Shown here one piece after another: positions 23,574 to 35,146 of a stretch of 64,000 nucleotides of DNA. The stretch comes from Prunus persica (taxonomy: Eukaryota > Streptophyta > Magnoliopsida > Rosales > Rosaceae). Position 1 is the first letter of the stretch. Each line of letters opens with the position of its first letter. Both the position numbers and the translations under genes were made by a program. The notes below the pieces were generated by a model. It was not told where the DNA came from. It did not search any database and worked only from the letters and a program-made list of their open reading frames with translations. The stretch lies in the NCBI RefSeq assembly GCF_000346465.2, contig NC_034016.1:13904969-13968968 (forward strand), written 5' to 3'.

Positions 23574-24430
23574 AGACCTTAGTATAGAGGCATGGGTATG
23601 TCCAGGAAGATGCCAATCGATCAATCCTCCAAAGGGAAAGGACAATAGCATTCAAATGTGATTGGGATGATAAGGATATGCATCCTTCTTACAAGCTGAC
23701 ATTCTCAAGCCCGTGGGTAGAATTTAGTGATCTATATTTGTGATTGTTTGTGTTAATTCCACATGATTGGTTTCTTAGACTTCAATTGAGTTTTGAATGG
23801 TGGATGTTGGAATGGTGCAGTCTTGCTCTATGCAAGATGAGATAAGAGGAGAGGAGACTGGTTTGCACCCTATTGTTTCAGAGTAGATGATGTCTACTAG
23901 GATATACCGTATAAAGTTATACTTCCAGAGCACTATTGTTTACAGCTTAGCAATTGTGCCACATGGAGCTCCGAGTTTGTGATCCCTTAGCGTTCTGGTG
24001 CTGCTATTCCTGGTGGCTTACATGGTCTTGCATTTCTTTTCGTGCAGCTGCTCTAATGGTTTCCTGGCTGTCTTTACTTCTTGCTGTTTGGTTTTGTAAA
24101 TGATTTGTTACTGGTGTGGTGATTCTACTGTCCTTCCTTCAGTTTGGGGTTGCTAGTATTCCAGTCCCTAAGGGTTGGTCTCCCCTTGGTGCGCCACTGT
24201 TTTTGGCTAGTTGCTCTTCACAGTTCCTGTCTTTTGACCTGCTTTTATGGTTAGTGCTGCCTTGCTGTATTATTAAAGTGTGTTGCTGGCTGTAGACTTT
24301 GTTCTTCCTGCGGCTGCGTTGTGTTTTTTATAGCAGAACAGATTGCTGTTTGGCTCAGCCTTATTTTCTCCTTGGTGTTGCTGCACTAGTTCTCCTAATT
24401 GTTGTTGGTTAGGGCTTTGCATGTTGCCTC
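23574..24430 (+). repeat. TNL 3' tail, copy 3 of 4
   Basis: Direct continuation after the TNL-B stop, matching copies 1, 2 and 4. The hydrophobic frame seen in copies 2 and 4 has a stop here (near 24098), which argues that the tail is non-coding. Confidence 0.72.
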
Positions 24431-24847
24431 ATGTTGGGGAGAGAAAGACAGAAATTAATGAAGCTGTTGTTCCAGAAGAAATTGAAAGCTCGTCCTTCGT
24501 TCGATGTAGATACTAGTGGACTTAAAGAACGGGGGTGCAGTCATCAACCCCAACAATGCTGTCCAAGTTCAAGTGTTCTTTTCGCAAGTTTAAGAGGAAC
24601 TTTCACAAATGCAACTACTGCTAATGAGGCAGTAAAGCTCCAGTCTTGGCCCCTTACCACACAGGTGAGACAATCCCCATTGATTATTCCTGCCCCCGCA
24701 TCACAAGCACCATCCAAGTCGATATTTTTCACTGATTCCTCTGGTCGGAGCAAAGTGCATTTATTTATGGGTTTCCTCAAGTCTTCTTCTGGCTTTGATT
24801 TAACCACTGATTCTTGTACTTCCAAAAAACTGTGCGGCTCCAGTTGA
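24431..24847 (+). other. unidentified ORF of 138 codons, shared with 33216-33632
   Basis: An open frame begins MLGRERQKLMKLLFQKK and ends KKLCGSS. The copy at 33216-33632 has the same length with scattered changes, while the copy at 897 is cut after about 50 codons. I do not recognise the protein. It is basic at the start and rich in S/T/P, with no domain or signal peptide evident. Because it lies between the TNL tail and LACS2-like remnants, it may be a captured exon of another gene read in any frame. Equal length in two copies may simply reflect recent duplication. Confidence 0.3.
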
Positions 24848-25322
24848 GGCTTGTGTTATGACAGGCATTGGATTCACTTGCAGACCTCAGAATACACTTT
24901 CAGAATGGCCTTCCGGATAGCCCAACTCACACAGGAGAAAATGGTCAGCTCTTTCTTCTCTGTTTGCCCCTGAATTTCCTGTGATGATATATAACTGTCA
25001 AGGCCGTTGGTTAAACCTGGTCACCTCACCTGTGATTCAAGTACTCCTGAATATAGCCTAGAAAGCTATTTTAGCTATTTTAGCTAATTTTGAATGTTTT
25101 ATCATTGCTCCAACAAGCTACCAAAGTACAGTTCTGTTTCATTTTTGGTACACTATTGTAGGGCAAGCTCAATATAATTTTTCCTAATAACTATTTTGCA
25201 TAAGTTAATTTATCCATCCATTTATAAAAGTTTATTCACATTATGTACTTGATCACTTCTTATGGACTCATTTGAGGATAATTCTAATCTCGTTCATGAA
25301 AGATAATGATGTTTTTAATGCA

Positions 25323-25860
25323 GATGACATTGGTCAGCCAGATAGGCAATGAAATCATGCAGAGGAAGAAGAATGAATCGAATTTAACTGTCTCAAGGTG
25401 AATATGTCGTGGATAGCATTGAAAACAAACCCCTGCCCTCTCATCTCACCTCCCATCTATTTGCCTCAGTAGATGAGATTCTGTTTGTTGGGGTCTTAGC
25501 ACTAATTTCCACTTTCTTTATTCGAATCTTCTGAAGTTTTGAATATGTTGATTTCCCAATTGGTTCACAGGTTTGGTATTTTGGAAACAACTTTGAGTCT
25601 TTTCTTATTGCTGCGGTGATGCTTGACAGAAAGGCATTGGGGGACTTGGGACCAGAGCATGCTTCTACCTGTTATTATGTCTAAACCTAAAGGCAAGAAA
25701 AAAAACATTTTTGATGAGCACAAAAGTAATGGTCAGAAACACCATACTCAATGCCCGTTTGCTAATTGCATGCTTGCTGATGGCTAATGTTTACTCGTCA
25801 GAATTCAGAAACACCATGGCTGAGCTTCGAATTTTCTAGATGTAAAGGGTCAAATCCCTT
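25323..25860 (+). pseudogene. LACS2-like pseudogene, copy 3 (highly decayed)
   Basis: Two stretches can be aligned by eye to LACS exons: 25323-25440 (GDIG, then a disrupted KLSQGEYV region) and 25571-25860 (VW.FGNNFESFLIAAVMLDRKALGD). Both have stops and frameshifts. The order matches copies 1 and 2, and the same degenerate arrangement recurs at 33975-34480. The fragment then runs directly into a TNL C-terminal relic. Confidence 0.7.
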
Positions 25861-25889
25861 TGAGACGTTAAATTTCAAAACACATCCAT

Positions 25890-26092
25890 AGCCATGTCAT
25901 CATCCTTGATAATGCTCCCAGCTGGGGTGTTGCAACTTTGTGACTCGCATGTGATTGGTTGGATGAACTTGTCAAATTGCCGGAGACTCTGTGACAATCT
26001 GGCCCGTGTGGCAAAGATGAAAAAGATTGTACTGTGTCTGGTTGTTCTGTCCTCTCTGTTTCTCTCCCAACAATCTGTGTTTGAGGTTATGC
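25890..26092 (+). pseudogene. TNL LRR-end / C-JID relic, truncated
   Basis: It reads LQLCDSHVIGWMNLSNCRRLCDNLARVAKMKK...LSSLFLSQQSVFEV, equivalent to the last LRR and the lead into the C-JID domain. It stops at FEV, exactly where the copy at 34558-35146 continues with VFPGNEVPKWFS. Unrelated repeat sequence starts at this point, so an insertion or rearrangement removed the rest. Confidence 0.75.
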
Positions 26093-27260
26093 AACTCAAC
26101 TCCATTATTTGATCTTGAATAAGTTTTATTCAAAAATTAATGCTTTCATAATTTGATATGTGCTTTTAAATATTTTAAGTTATATGCTGCTGAGTGGGAT
26201 ATCCTTTAGGGATATAGGAAAAGGAAATTCTAGCTAAAATATCAGATAAATGGCAGCAGAGTTTTAGATTTAACAGAAATTCAGTTATTCAGCAGATCTT
26301 TCATAAATTTTATATTTTCTTAAGCCGCCTTAGGTACCCAGATATAAAGATGTTGCCTTTGGTAATTAAGTTGCCTTCAAATAAATTTGTTGCCTTCAGA
26401 TTTATTGGTTGCCTTCGGTTTAGTCAGCATACTTGACAGTTGCCCCACTAGTTCTGTTGGTACCCCGACTCGTACGGAGCGAGAAATGCGGATCAGGCTG
26501 ACTAAGGTCCCCTGAATCCTGCGAGTTGCGGCTCGGGTTGACCTTGTGTCACCGAGACCTGCGAGTGCATGTCACCAATGGTGATGTGAGGAATTGACGG
26601 ATATCAGGAATTGACGGAAATAAAGGGTACACCTATGTGGTAGTTTTAAAGTGATTTCAATGCTTTTAAAATATTGATATTGACCATGAGTATAATTGGC
26701 ATATATGTATATAAATATATGAATGCATTGATTTTAATATGAATATAATGAAGAGAATGATTTAGTTTTGCATAACTGTTTTTACAGTAGGGTTAGTATG
26801 TTCCTATGTATTTTCTAAACCTTGTTTTTGAGTCCACTCACATTTTCAATGTTTTGCACCCCCAGGCAGTAGACATGCATCAGTGAGCCACCACATGGCA
26901 GTTTCTGCTTCCAGCACTTCCTCAGTTTGATGTAGGGTTTCTTGGTTCACAAGTTGTTTCCTTCCTTGTAGATTGATCTGTATAGTTGCTTTGATATTGC
27001 CTTGGGACGTGTATACTGGCGGTTGGTGTATATTTAAATGCTTGTTTTGACAGGTGTAAATTTTGAGAATGCTCGAATTACAAGGAAAACTCTGCCGAAT
27101 TTTCGGCATGAGTCAAACCTAAAATGGATTTGAGCTAAGAGGAAGAAGGGCAATTATGTCATTTGTGCCCGGCACCGCCAGGTGTCGGACACGCACAGGG
27201 TCCGGCTCAGATTCCATAGTGGAATTTGGGTCGGGTCTTGTCATTTTAAGATTTTTTTTA
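26093..27260. mobile_element. probable LTR-retrotransposon fragment (solo LTR-like)
   Basis: The TNL relic is broken here by about 1.1 kb of unrelated sequence without long ORFs. It has short internal repeats (ttgccttcggt/ttgccttcaga, 26360-26420; gaattgacgga, 26590-26620) and G/C-rich patches, and ends in gggtcgggtcttg. General composition suggests a Ty3/gypsy LTR, but I could not define TG..CA ends or a target duplication. Confidence 0.35.
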
Positions 27261-27600
27261 GTATTTGAATGATGATAAACTTTAGATATGCAAAGCTGGA
27301 GAAACTGGAAAAGCATACAGGAACCCTAAAACTTGAATTAGCATGGAAATCTGACCCAAAAAAAAGAAGAAAAAGAATGGGCCTGAAAAACTTAAAAAAA
27401 AAACACCTTCAATTGTTGTTTTTGTTGGGCTTCGGCAGAGATCCGAACCAACCCGACCTGCTTAAATCAGGTTTTGATGTAAGTTGAAAATGGGCCTCAA
27501 AATAGATGCACGGTTTGTCATTTGGGCCTGCCAACATGGCCCAGTTCGGCATGCGGTTGGGACCCATAACTGGCCCGACCCGACCCGTGTGCAGCCCTAG
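27261..27600. other. repeat-derived spacer before TNL-C, possible hAT-like end
   Basis: Sequence ending cccgacccgacccgtgtgcagccctag (27573-27599) resembles the terminal region of non-autonomous hAT-like elements (ctagggctgcacacgggt in reverse). The conserved TNL upstream flank resumes immediately after it, at about 27600, which places an element border there. Confidence 0.35.
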
Positions 27601-27864
27601 TTTAAGGTAGAATTAAAGGACAACACTGAAACACACCAACTACTACGCGTGTGAGCTTTTGTCGTCATGGACTGGAAAAGACGTTTGAAGTTTCAACGAA
27701 AGAACACTGGCCCTTCCTCTTTCTTTGTTTCCTTTCCTTTCCTTCACCTTCATCGACTTCGCTGTGTTCTTGGTTGAAGAAAAAAAACCCAGAGGCCATG
27801 CCCTTCCCAGATCTTTGATCAGCCTGTTTAATTCTCCGGCACGCAATCAAACGACAGTCATTCA
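27601..27864 (+). promoter_or_regulatory. TNL-C upstream region / 5' UTR
   Basis: It is similar to 19180-19479 upstream of TNL-B, with a deletion of part of the leader. The frame upstream of MTYDVF/MIYDVF is closed here by a stop, supporting the conserved start used for B and C. Confidence 0.55.
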
Positions 27865-30800
27865 ATGATATACGACGTCTTCCTGAGTTTCAGAGGCGAG
27901 GACACGCGATTCAACTTTACTGATCATCTGCACAGTCATTTGACTCGGAAGGGAATTAGAACCTTCATAGATGATGGTCTTAAGAGAGGGGAAGAAATAT
28001 CACCGGCCCTTCTCAGAGCGATCAAAGAGTCGAAGATTTCTATCATCGTGTTCTCCGAAAACTATGCATCTTCGAAGTGGTGCTTGGATGAACTCGTCAA
28101 GATCCTTGAGAGTAAAGAAACAAGGGAACAAATAGTTTGGCCTGTTTTTTACAAGGTGAATCCGTCGGATGTACGGCATCAAAGGGGTAGTTTCGGTCAG
28201 GCACTTGCTGACTATGAATGCGAGTTCAAAGATGACATGAAGAAGGTGCAAAGATGGAGGAGAAGTCTTACGAAAGCAGCCAATCTGTCCGGATGGTGTT
28301 TCATGAACGGGTATATATTTATTTTCAACCACGCACCTTAGCTGCTTACTAAACTTGTTTATTTCTGATCTTTTAATACAAAGGCATTGTTTTTAATGTC
28401 AAATGCTTTTGAACATCCAAAGTTTAAAGATGTGGTTTTTGTGTGTCCTTTGAACCTGATCCTTATACATACAAACTGTCTAGTTTTTCGAACCCCAAAT
28501 TAAGAATTATCCTTGCAAAAAATTAGCAAAATCCGAAATCGTACCATTTGATTATCACATGACTAAATATTTGTAGAGGAAAAGTTGTATTAATCTATTT
28601 GTTGCCGCATTTTTAGATGACGAAATATTTCGGATTTTGGTAATTTTTTTTATACGAGTGATCCTTGAATAATGTCCTTAAAAATAAACGGTTATGTTAT
28701 CCGAACCTGTGATCCATTTTTGTAAATAGTCAAAAGGGGATTCCTTTTAGAAGGGAGTTGTACACACACATATATAGGCTTTTTTTTAATCACAAATGGT
28801 CCCTGAGGTTTACGAAATTATCACCTTTCGTCCCTAACGTTTTTTTGTGACACTAATAGTCTTTAAGGTTACCCTCCACACAACAAAATGGTCCCTACCA
28901 TTAGCTTCCGTCAAATTTTCTGTTAAATTGTTAACACAGGGAAGTGGGTATGCGAGGAGGGGGAGGGAAAGTTAACACAGGGAGGGGGAGAGAGAAAGCG
29001 AAGGGAGGAAGAGGAGGGAGAGAGGAGTGGGTTTGCAAGGGGGAAAGGGAAAGAGAACACAAGGAAAGGGAGAGAGAGAAAGATATTTAAAAATATATTA
29101 AAAAGATGCACCATTGGATGTGTGGGTTCCACATATGTGCCACGTGATCAATTTAACAGAAAATTTGAAGGAAGCTAACGGCAGGGACCATTTTGATGGG
29201 TGGAGGCTAACCTTAAGGACCATTAGTGTGTAAAAAACATTAGGGACGGAATTTGATAATTTCGCAAACCTCAGGGACCATTTGTGATAAAAAGCATATA
29301 TATATATATAATATTACAAAATGTTATTCGTCATTAATCTTTCACATGTTGTATAACCTTGCAGGCATGAATCAAAATTTATTGACAACATCGTTGAAGC
29401 GATTTCATTACAAGTATTAAACCATGCATGTTTGAATGTAGCAAAGTACCCAGTTGGAATAGAGTCTCGTGTGCGTGAGATAAATAAGCTTTTGGGCGTT
29501 GGAGGAAACGATGTTCGCATGGTAGGGATATGGGGCACTGGTGGAATAGGTAAGACAACAATTGCTAAAGCTGTTTATAATTCCATCGCCCATATGTTTG
29601 AAGGTAGCTGTTTTCTAGATGATGTTAGAGAAAGATCAATGCCGTATGGAGGCTTAGTCAAACTACAAAGTATTCTTCTTTCTGAGATTCTAGGGGTGAA
29701 AGAAGTAAAGGTGACCAATGTTGACAAAGGAATCAATGTGATAAAGAAAATATTGAATGGTAAGAAGCTTCTCTTAGTTCTTGACGATGTGAATCAATTG
29801 GACCAATTAAACAAATTAGTTGGAAGGTCTGATTGGTTTGGTTCAGGCAGCAGAATTGTTCTAACGACAAGAGATAAGCATTTGCTAATTGCTCATCAAG
29901 TCAATCTAATATATGAGGTTGAGAAGTTAGATCATTATGAGTCCTTAAAGCTCTTCGCCAGTTGGAATTCATTTTCAAGAAATGGACACTTAATAGATGA
30001 TTATGCGAAACTTGCAAACGAGGTAGTAGACTATGCCGACGGTCTTCCATTAGCTCTGATGGTTTTGGGTTCACATCTATGTGGTAGAAGTATTGATCAA
30101 TGGAAATATGCATTAGATGGTTACAGAAGAGTTCCTAACCGAGAGATTCAAGAAATTCTCAAAATAAGTTATAATGCACTAGAAGATGCGGTGAAGGAAA
30201 TTTTCCTTGATATTGCATTTTTCTATAAAGGTCTAGGCGAGGATTATGTGATACAAATACTAGAAGGTTGTGACCTCAACCCTAAGTACAATCTTGAAGT
30301 ACTCGTGGAAAAGGCTCTTATAAATATTACGAAAGATGGCTGCATTTGGATGCATGACTTGATAGAAGAAATGGGTAAAGAAGTAGTTCGCCAAGAGTCG
30401 CCAACTGAGCCCGGAAAACGTAGTAGGTTGTGGTTTCACGAGGATGTTTACCATGTTTTAACAGAAAACACAGTAAGTAGAATATATAATTTAAAACATT
30501 TTATTTTTATTTCACAAAAAACTTGTCCTTTGCTAATAGTATTGCTTTTTCATACTAGGGAACGGATAAGATCAAAGGTATTATGGTGAAGTTGCCTGCT
30601 GGGCTTGAGTCAGATGAGGTATGTTTGAATGCTGAAAGCTTCTCAAAGATGAAAAATCTTCGACTTTTTATAAATCATAATGTGCGCTTGTCTGGAGAAG
30701 TTGATTATCTTCCCAATGAGTTGAGGCTCCTTATCTGGCCTGAATATCCGTCACAGTCTTTGCCAGCCAATTTTAATCCAAAGAAACTTGTTCGTCTTAC

Positions 30801-32393
30801 TATGCCTCGTAGCCGCATTTTACGACTGGATTTGGAATTCAAGGTATTTAAAATGACTGGTATTTTCAGGAGTTCATTTTTTTCTCTTTCTTCTTAGCAT
30901 GTTGTAAGTTTCTTTAAAGCTTATGATGCGATGATCTCTCTTTTTCTCCCTGTTTTGTTTGACAGAGTCTGAAATTTATAAATTTGAAGCACAGCAAATT
31001 CCTAAGAAAAACCCCTGACTTCTCTGGAGTCCCAAACTTGGAGAAGTTGAATCTAAAGTATTGTACAAGTTTAGTTGAGCTTCATCCTTCTGCTGGATTC
31101 CTTCATAAGCTTGTTAAGTTGAGTCTTACGGGATGCCGTAGTCTTACACTGTTTCCAAGAATTGTCAACTTGAAATCTCTGCTGGTGTTGAATCTTGATG
31201 GTTGCATAAGTCTTGAGAATTTTCCTGAAATTAAGGGGAAGATGGATTCTTTGAAATACCTGGATCTATCAAAGACTTCCATCAAAGAATTGCCTTCATC
31301 GTCAATTCGACATTTCACTCGTCTCAAGGAATTGAATTTAACCGGATGTGAAAACCTTACAAATCTGCCATGCAGCATTTATGAGTTGAAGCACCTAAAG
31401 GCAATTTCTGTCCATAAATGCTCAAAATTGGTTTCATTTCCTAAAATGGCGAAGTCTGAAGATTCAAGGAGTGCAGAATCGCTTGTGACTCTTCATGGAG
31501 GCAATTTAGCATTTCCCAAGCTATCTACATTCTATGTGGGGGGATCCAATCTTTCAGACATTGCCAATTTCCTTCTGACTCTTGATTGCATGACCACATT
31601 AACTAGACTTGATCTATCAGGAAGCAATTTCGTTAGTCTTCCCGTATGCATTAATAACTTTGTCAACTTGGGTGAACTTCGGTTGGTTAGTTGCAAGAGG
31701 CTTAGAGAAATTCCAGATCTTCCACAAGCATTGCAAGTTTTAGATGTGAGTGATTGCTTATCATTGGAAAGAGTTTCAAAATTGTCCAACCTTTTGGAAC
31801 GTATAGAGTCTCAAATGTTCATGGAAATGAGTTTGCTTAATTGTTGGAGACTGCGTAACAATCTGGTTCGAATTGCAAAGAAGAAAAATATGTTCATAAA
31901 TCAAGTCAATCTCTTCTCTCTCTTTCTCTTGTCTCTCACATCTGATCTCGTGGTTGAATTTCCAGGAAGGGGAATTCCAAAGTGGTTCAGTTATCGTAAG
32001 GATTTGAAGGATCTTTGCGAATGTCAATTCTCTATTAAAACCTCTCAAAATTTCAATTGGGAGAACAAAGGAATTTCTTTATGTGCTTTTCTCGAAAAGA
32101 CCAAAAATAGGTTAATATTGGATATTAAACCCAGCATCAGGGAGTTTGCTATTGATATTTACGTGAATGAAGAATACAATGATAATATTCGTTCAACAGG
32201 GAAAGAATCGAGTTTTGTGTGGCTGTTCTATGTCCCTTTCCATGATTTGATGTCGACAATGGCATGCACGAAAAGAAATGTGAAAAGAACATGGGTGATG
32301 CCGCCTTATTTGCCTACAATCCGTGTTCATTTTGTGCGTATTAGCGAAGTTGTGAAATGCTGCGGAGTCCACCTGGTAATGCCACCAGGATGA
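27865..32393 (+). CDS. TNL-C: TIR-NBS-LRR immune receptor
   Basis: Exons 27865-28310, 29365-30472, 30559-30843 and 30966-32393 give 1088 aa, the same plan and length as TNL-B. The TIR begins [15 protein letters not shown], with E76 in WCLDEL. NB-ARC motifs are intact (GTGGIGKTT, VLDDV, GLPL, MHD at 478-480), and RNBS-D is FLDIAFFYKG as in B. The LRR exon leads into a C-JID (FPGRGIPKWFS) ending VHLVMPPG. Changes from B are few in exons 1 and 2 and more frequent in the LRRs (for example LNLDG for LNLYG, KYCTS for NYCTS). Intron 1 contains a MITE absent from B. No disabling mutation is seen. Confidence 0.93.
28777..29294. mobile_element. long-inverted-repeat MITE in TNL-C intron 1
   Basis: The ends are inverted copies: left gcttttttttaatcacaaat followed by ggtccctgaggtttacgaaa; right, in reverse complement, gctttttatcacaaatggtc. 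The arms pair over much of the element, with a purine-rich centre (28935-29090). The flanks read catatata on both sides (28769-28776, 29295-29302), consistent with an 8-9 bp target duplication and a Mutator-like origin. TNL-B lacks it at the same place. It encodes nothing. Confidence 0.85.
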
Positions 32394-33215
32394 AGACCTC
32401 AGTATAGAGGCATGGGTATGTCCAGGAAGATACCAATCGAATGTGATTGGGATGATAAGGATTTGCATCCTTCTTACAAGCTGACATTCTCTAGCCCGTG
32501 GGTAGAATTCAGTGATCTATATTTGTGATTGTTTGTGTTAATTCCACAAGATTGGTTTCTTAGACTTCAATTGAGTTTTGAATGGTGGATGTTGGAATGG
32601 TGCAGTCTTGCTCTATGCAAGATGAGATAAGCGGAGAGGAGACTGGTTTGCACCCTGTTGTTTCAGAGTAGATGATGTCCACTAGGATATACTGTATAAA
32701 GTTATACTTCCAGAGCACTATTGTTTACAGCTTAGCAATTGTGCCACATGGAACTCCAAGTTTGTGATCCCTTAGTGTTCTGGTGCTGCTATTCCTGGTG
32801 GCTTACATGGTCTTGCTTTTCTTTTCGTGCAGCTGCTCTAATGGTTTCCTGGCTGTCTTTACTTCTTGCTGTTTGTTTTGTGAAAGATTTGTTACTGGTG
32901 TGGTGATTCTACTGCCCTTCCTTCAGTTTGGGGTTGCTAGTATTGCAGTCCCTATGGGTTGGTCTCCCCTTGGTGCGCCACTGTTTTTGGCTAGTTGCTC
33001 TTCACAGTTCCTGTCTTTTGACCTGCTTTTATGGTTAGTGCTGCCTTGCTGTATTATTAAAGTGTGTTGCTGGCTGTAGACTTTGTTCTTCCTGCAGCCG
33101 CGTTGTGTTTTTTTATAGCAGAACAGATTGCTGTTTGGCTCAGCCTTATTTTCTCCTTGGTGTTGCTGCATTAGTTCTCCTATTTGTTGTTGGTTAGGGC
33201 TTTGCATGTTGCATC
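32394..33215 (+). repeat. TNL 3' tail, copy 4 of 4
   Basis: It follows the TNL-C stop and matches copies 1-3. It includes a 98-codon hydrophobic frame (32783-33079), which is T-rich sequence rather than a supported membrane protein, because the frame is closed in copy 3. Confidence 0.72.
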
Positions 33216-33632
33216 ATGTTGGGGAGAGAAAGACGGAAATTAATGAAGCTGTTGTTCCAGAAGAAATTGAAAGCTCGTCCTTCATTCGATGCAGATACTA
33301 GTGGACTTAAAGAAAGGGGGTGCCGTCATCAACCCCAACAATGCTGTCCAAGTTCAAGAGTTGTTTTCGCAAGTTTAAGAGGGGCTTTCACAAATGCAAC
33401 TACTGCTAATGAGGCAGTAAAGTTCCGGTCTTGGCCCCCTACCATACAGGCGAGACAATCCCTAGTGATTATTCCTGCCCCCGCATCACAAGCACCATCC
33501 AAGTCGATATTTTTCACTGATTCCTCTGGTAGGAGCAAAGCGCATTTATTTATGGGTTTCCTCAAGTGTTCTTCTGGCTTTGATTTAACCCCTGATTCTT
33601 GTACTTCCAAAAAACTTTGCGGCTCCAGTTGA
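33216..33632 (+). other. unidentified ORF of 138 codons, second copy
   Basis: Same ORF as 24431-24847, from MLGRERRKLMK to KKLCGSS. The frame is intact in both units despite several substitutions. Function is unknown and no domain is recognised. Confidence 0.3.
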
Positions 33633-33974
33633 GGCTTGTGTTATGACAGGCATTGGATTCACTTGCAGACCTCAGAATACACTTTCAGAATGGCCTTCCA
33701 GATAGCCCAACGCACACGAGGTAATGGTCAGCTCTTTCTTCTCTGTTTGCCCCTGAATTTCCTGTGATGATATATAACTGTCAAGGCCATTGGTTAAACC
33801 TGGTCACCTCACCTGTGATTTAAGTACTCCTGAATATAGCCTAGAAAGCTATTTTAGCTCATTTTGAATATTTTATCGTTGCTCCAACAAGCTACCAAAG
33901 TACAGTTGTTTTTCATTTTTGGTACGCTATTGTGGGGCGAGCTCAAGATAATTTTTCCTAATAACCATTTTGCA

Positions 33975-34480
33975 TAAGTTAACTGTCTCAAGGTGAATAT
34001 GTCGTGGATAGCATTGAAAACAAACCCCTGCCCTCTCATCTCATCTCTATCTATTTGCCTCAGTAGATGAGATTCTGTTTGTTGGGGTCTTAGCACTAAT
34101 TTCCACTTTCTTTATTCGAATCTTTTGAAGTTTTGAATATGTTGATTTCCCAATTGGTTCACAGGTTAAACAACTTTGAGTCTCTTCTTATTGCTGCGTT
34201 GGTGCTTGACAGAAAGGCATGGGGGGACTTGGGGGACCAGAGCATGCTTCGACCTGTTATTATGTCTAAACCTAAAGGCAAGAAAAAAAACATATTTGAA
34301 GAGCACAAAAGTAATGGTCAGAAACACCATACTCAATGCCCTTTTGCTAATTGCATGCTTGCTGATGGCTGATGTTTACTCGTCAGAATTCAGAAACACC
34401 ATGGCTGAGCTTCAAATTTTCTAGATGTAAAGGGTCTTCATTTGGAACCAAACGGTCCAAGTCCCTTTGAGACGTTAAAT
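33975..34480 (+). pseudogene. LACS2-like pseudogene, copy 4 (highly decayed)
   Basis: It holds a KLSQGEYV-type remnant (33979-34045) and an NNFESLLIAALVLDRKAWGD remnant (34166-34240), with a further HLEPN piece near 34440. Compared with copy 3 it has also lost the start of the GDIG exon, by a deletion of about 140 bp before 33980. Stops and frame changes are frequent. It merges into a TNL C-terminal relic. Confidence 0.68.
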
Positions 34481-34557
34481 TTCAAAACACATCCATAGCC
34501 ATGTCATCATCCTTGATAGTGCTCCCAGCTGGGGTGTTGCAACTTTGTGACTTGCAT

Positions 34558-35146
34558 ATGATTGGTTGGATGAACTTGTCTAATTGCCGGAGACTCTGAC
34601 AATCTGGCTGGTGTGGCACAGATGAAAAAGATTGTACTGTGTCTGGTGGTTCTGTCCTCTCTGTTTCTCTCCCAACAATCTGTGTTTGAGGTTGTGTTTC
34701 CAGGAAATGAGGTTCCAAAGTGGTTCAGCTGTTGTAGGGATTTGAAGGAGCGTAGTGAATGTGAAGTTGCTGTTGAAATCCCTCCCAATTTCAAATGGTC
34801 AAAAACAGGGTTGGCTCTCTGTGCTGCTGTTGAAATTAAGCAAAACAGGTCTGGCAATTGTTGCTTGATAGCCAGAGTTTACATGGATGAAGAATGCTCT
34901 CATGAACATGCAGTTTATTTCGATTCGAAAGAGAGGAGTCAGCTCACCTGTGGCTGTATTATCCCATTCCATACAATGATAGCCAAGACAAGAAGTGGCT
35001 TGCCACCTTATAAGTTCCAAGTTAGTTTTGAGCTTACCATCAAAGGCTCAGTCTTTTTCGAAAGCTGCGGAGTCCACCTAGTGATCAAGGATGATTTGCC
35101 AGTGCCCAAAACAAAGTTTTTCCTTAATCATTGCCTTCAAATGTAA
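34558..35146 (+). pseudogene. orphan TNL C-JID fragment (177-codon ORF 34613-35146)
   Basis: An ORF with FPGNEVPKWFSCC and FFESCGVHLVIKDD encodes a complete C-JID domain without TIR, NB-ARC or LRR. The preceding LRR remnant (MNLSNCRRL) is out of frame because of a 2-base deletion relative to 25990. It has a longer C-terminus than A-C (ending FFLNHCLQM) and comes from another TNL lineage. The ORF is open to its stop at 35144-35146, but no promoter or first exon is visible, so I call it a relic. Confidence 0.7.

Noticed and set aside
28923..29132. ORF in the purine-rich centre of the TNL-C intron MITE
   Set aside because: Low-complexity gaggga sequence read as P/S/F-rich peptide; inside a non-coding MITE.
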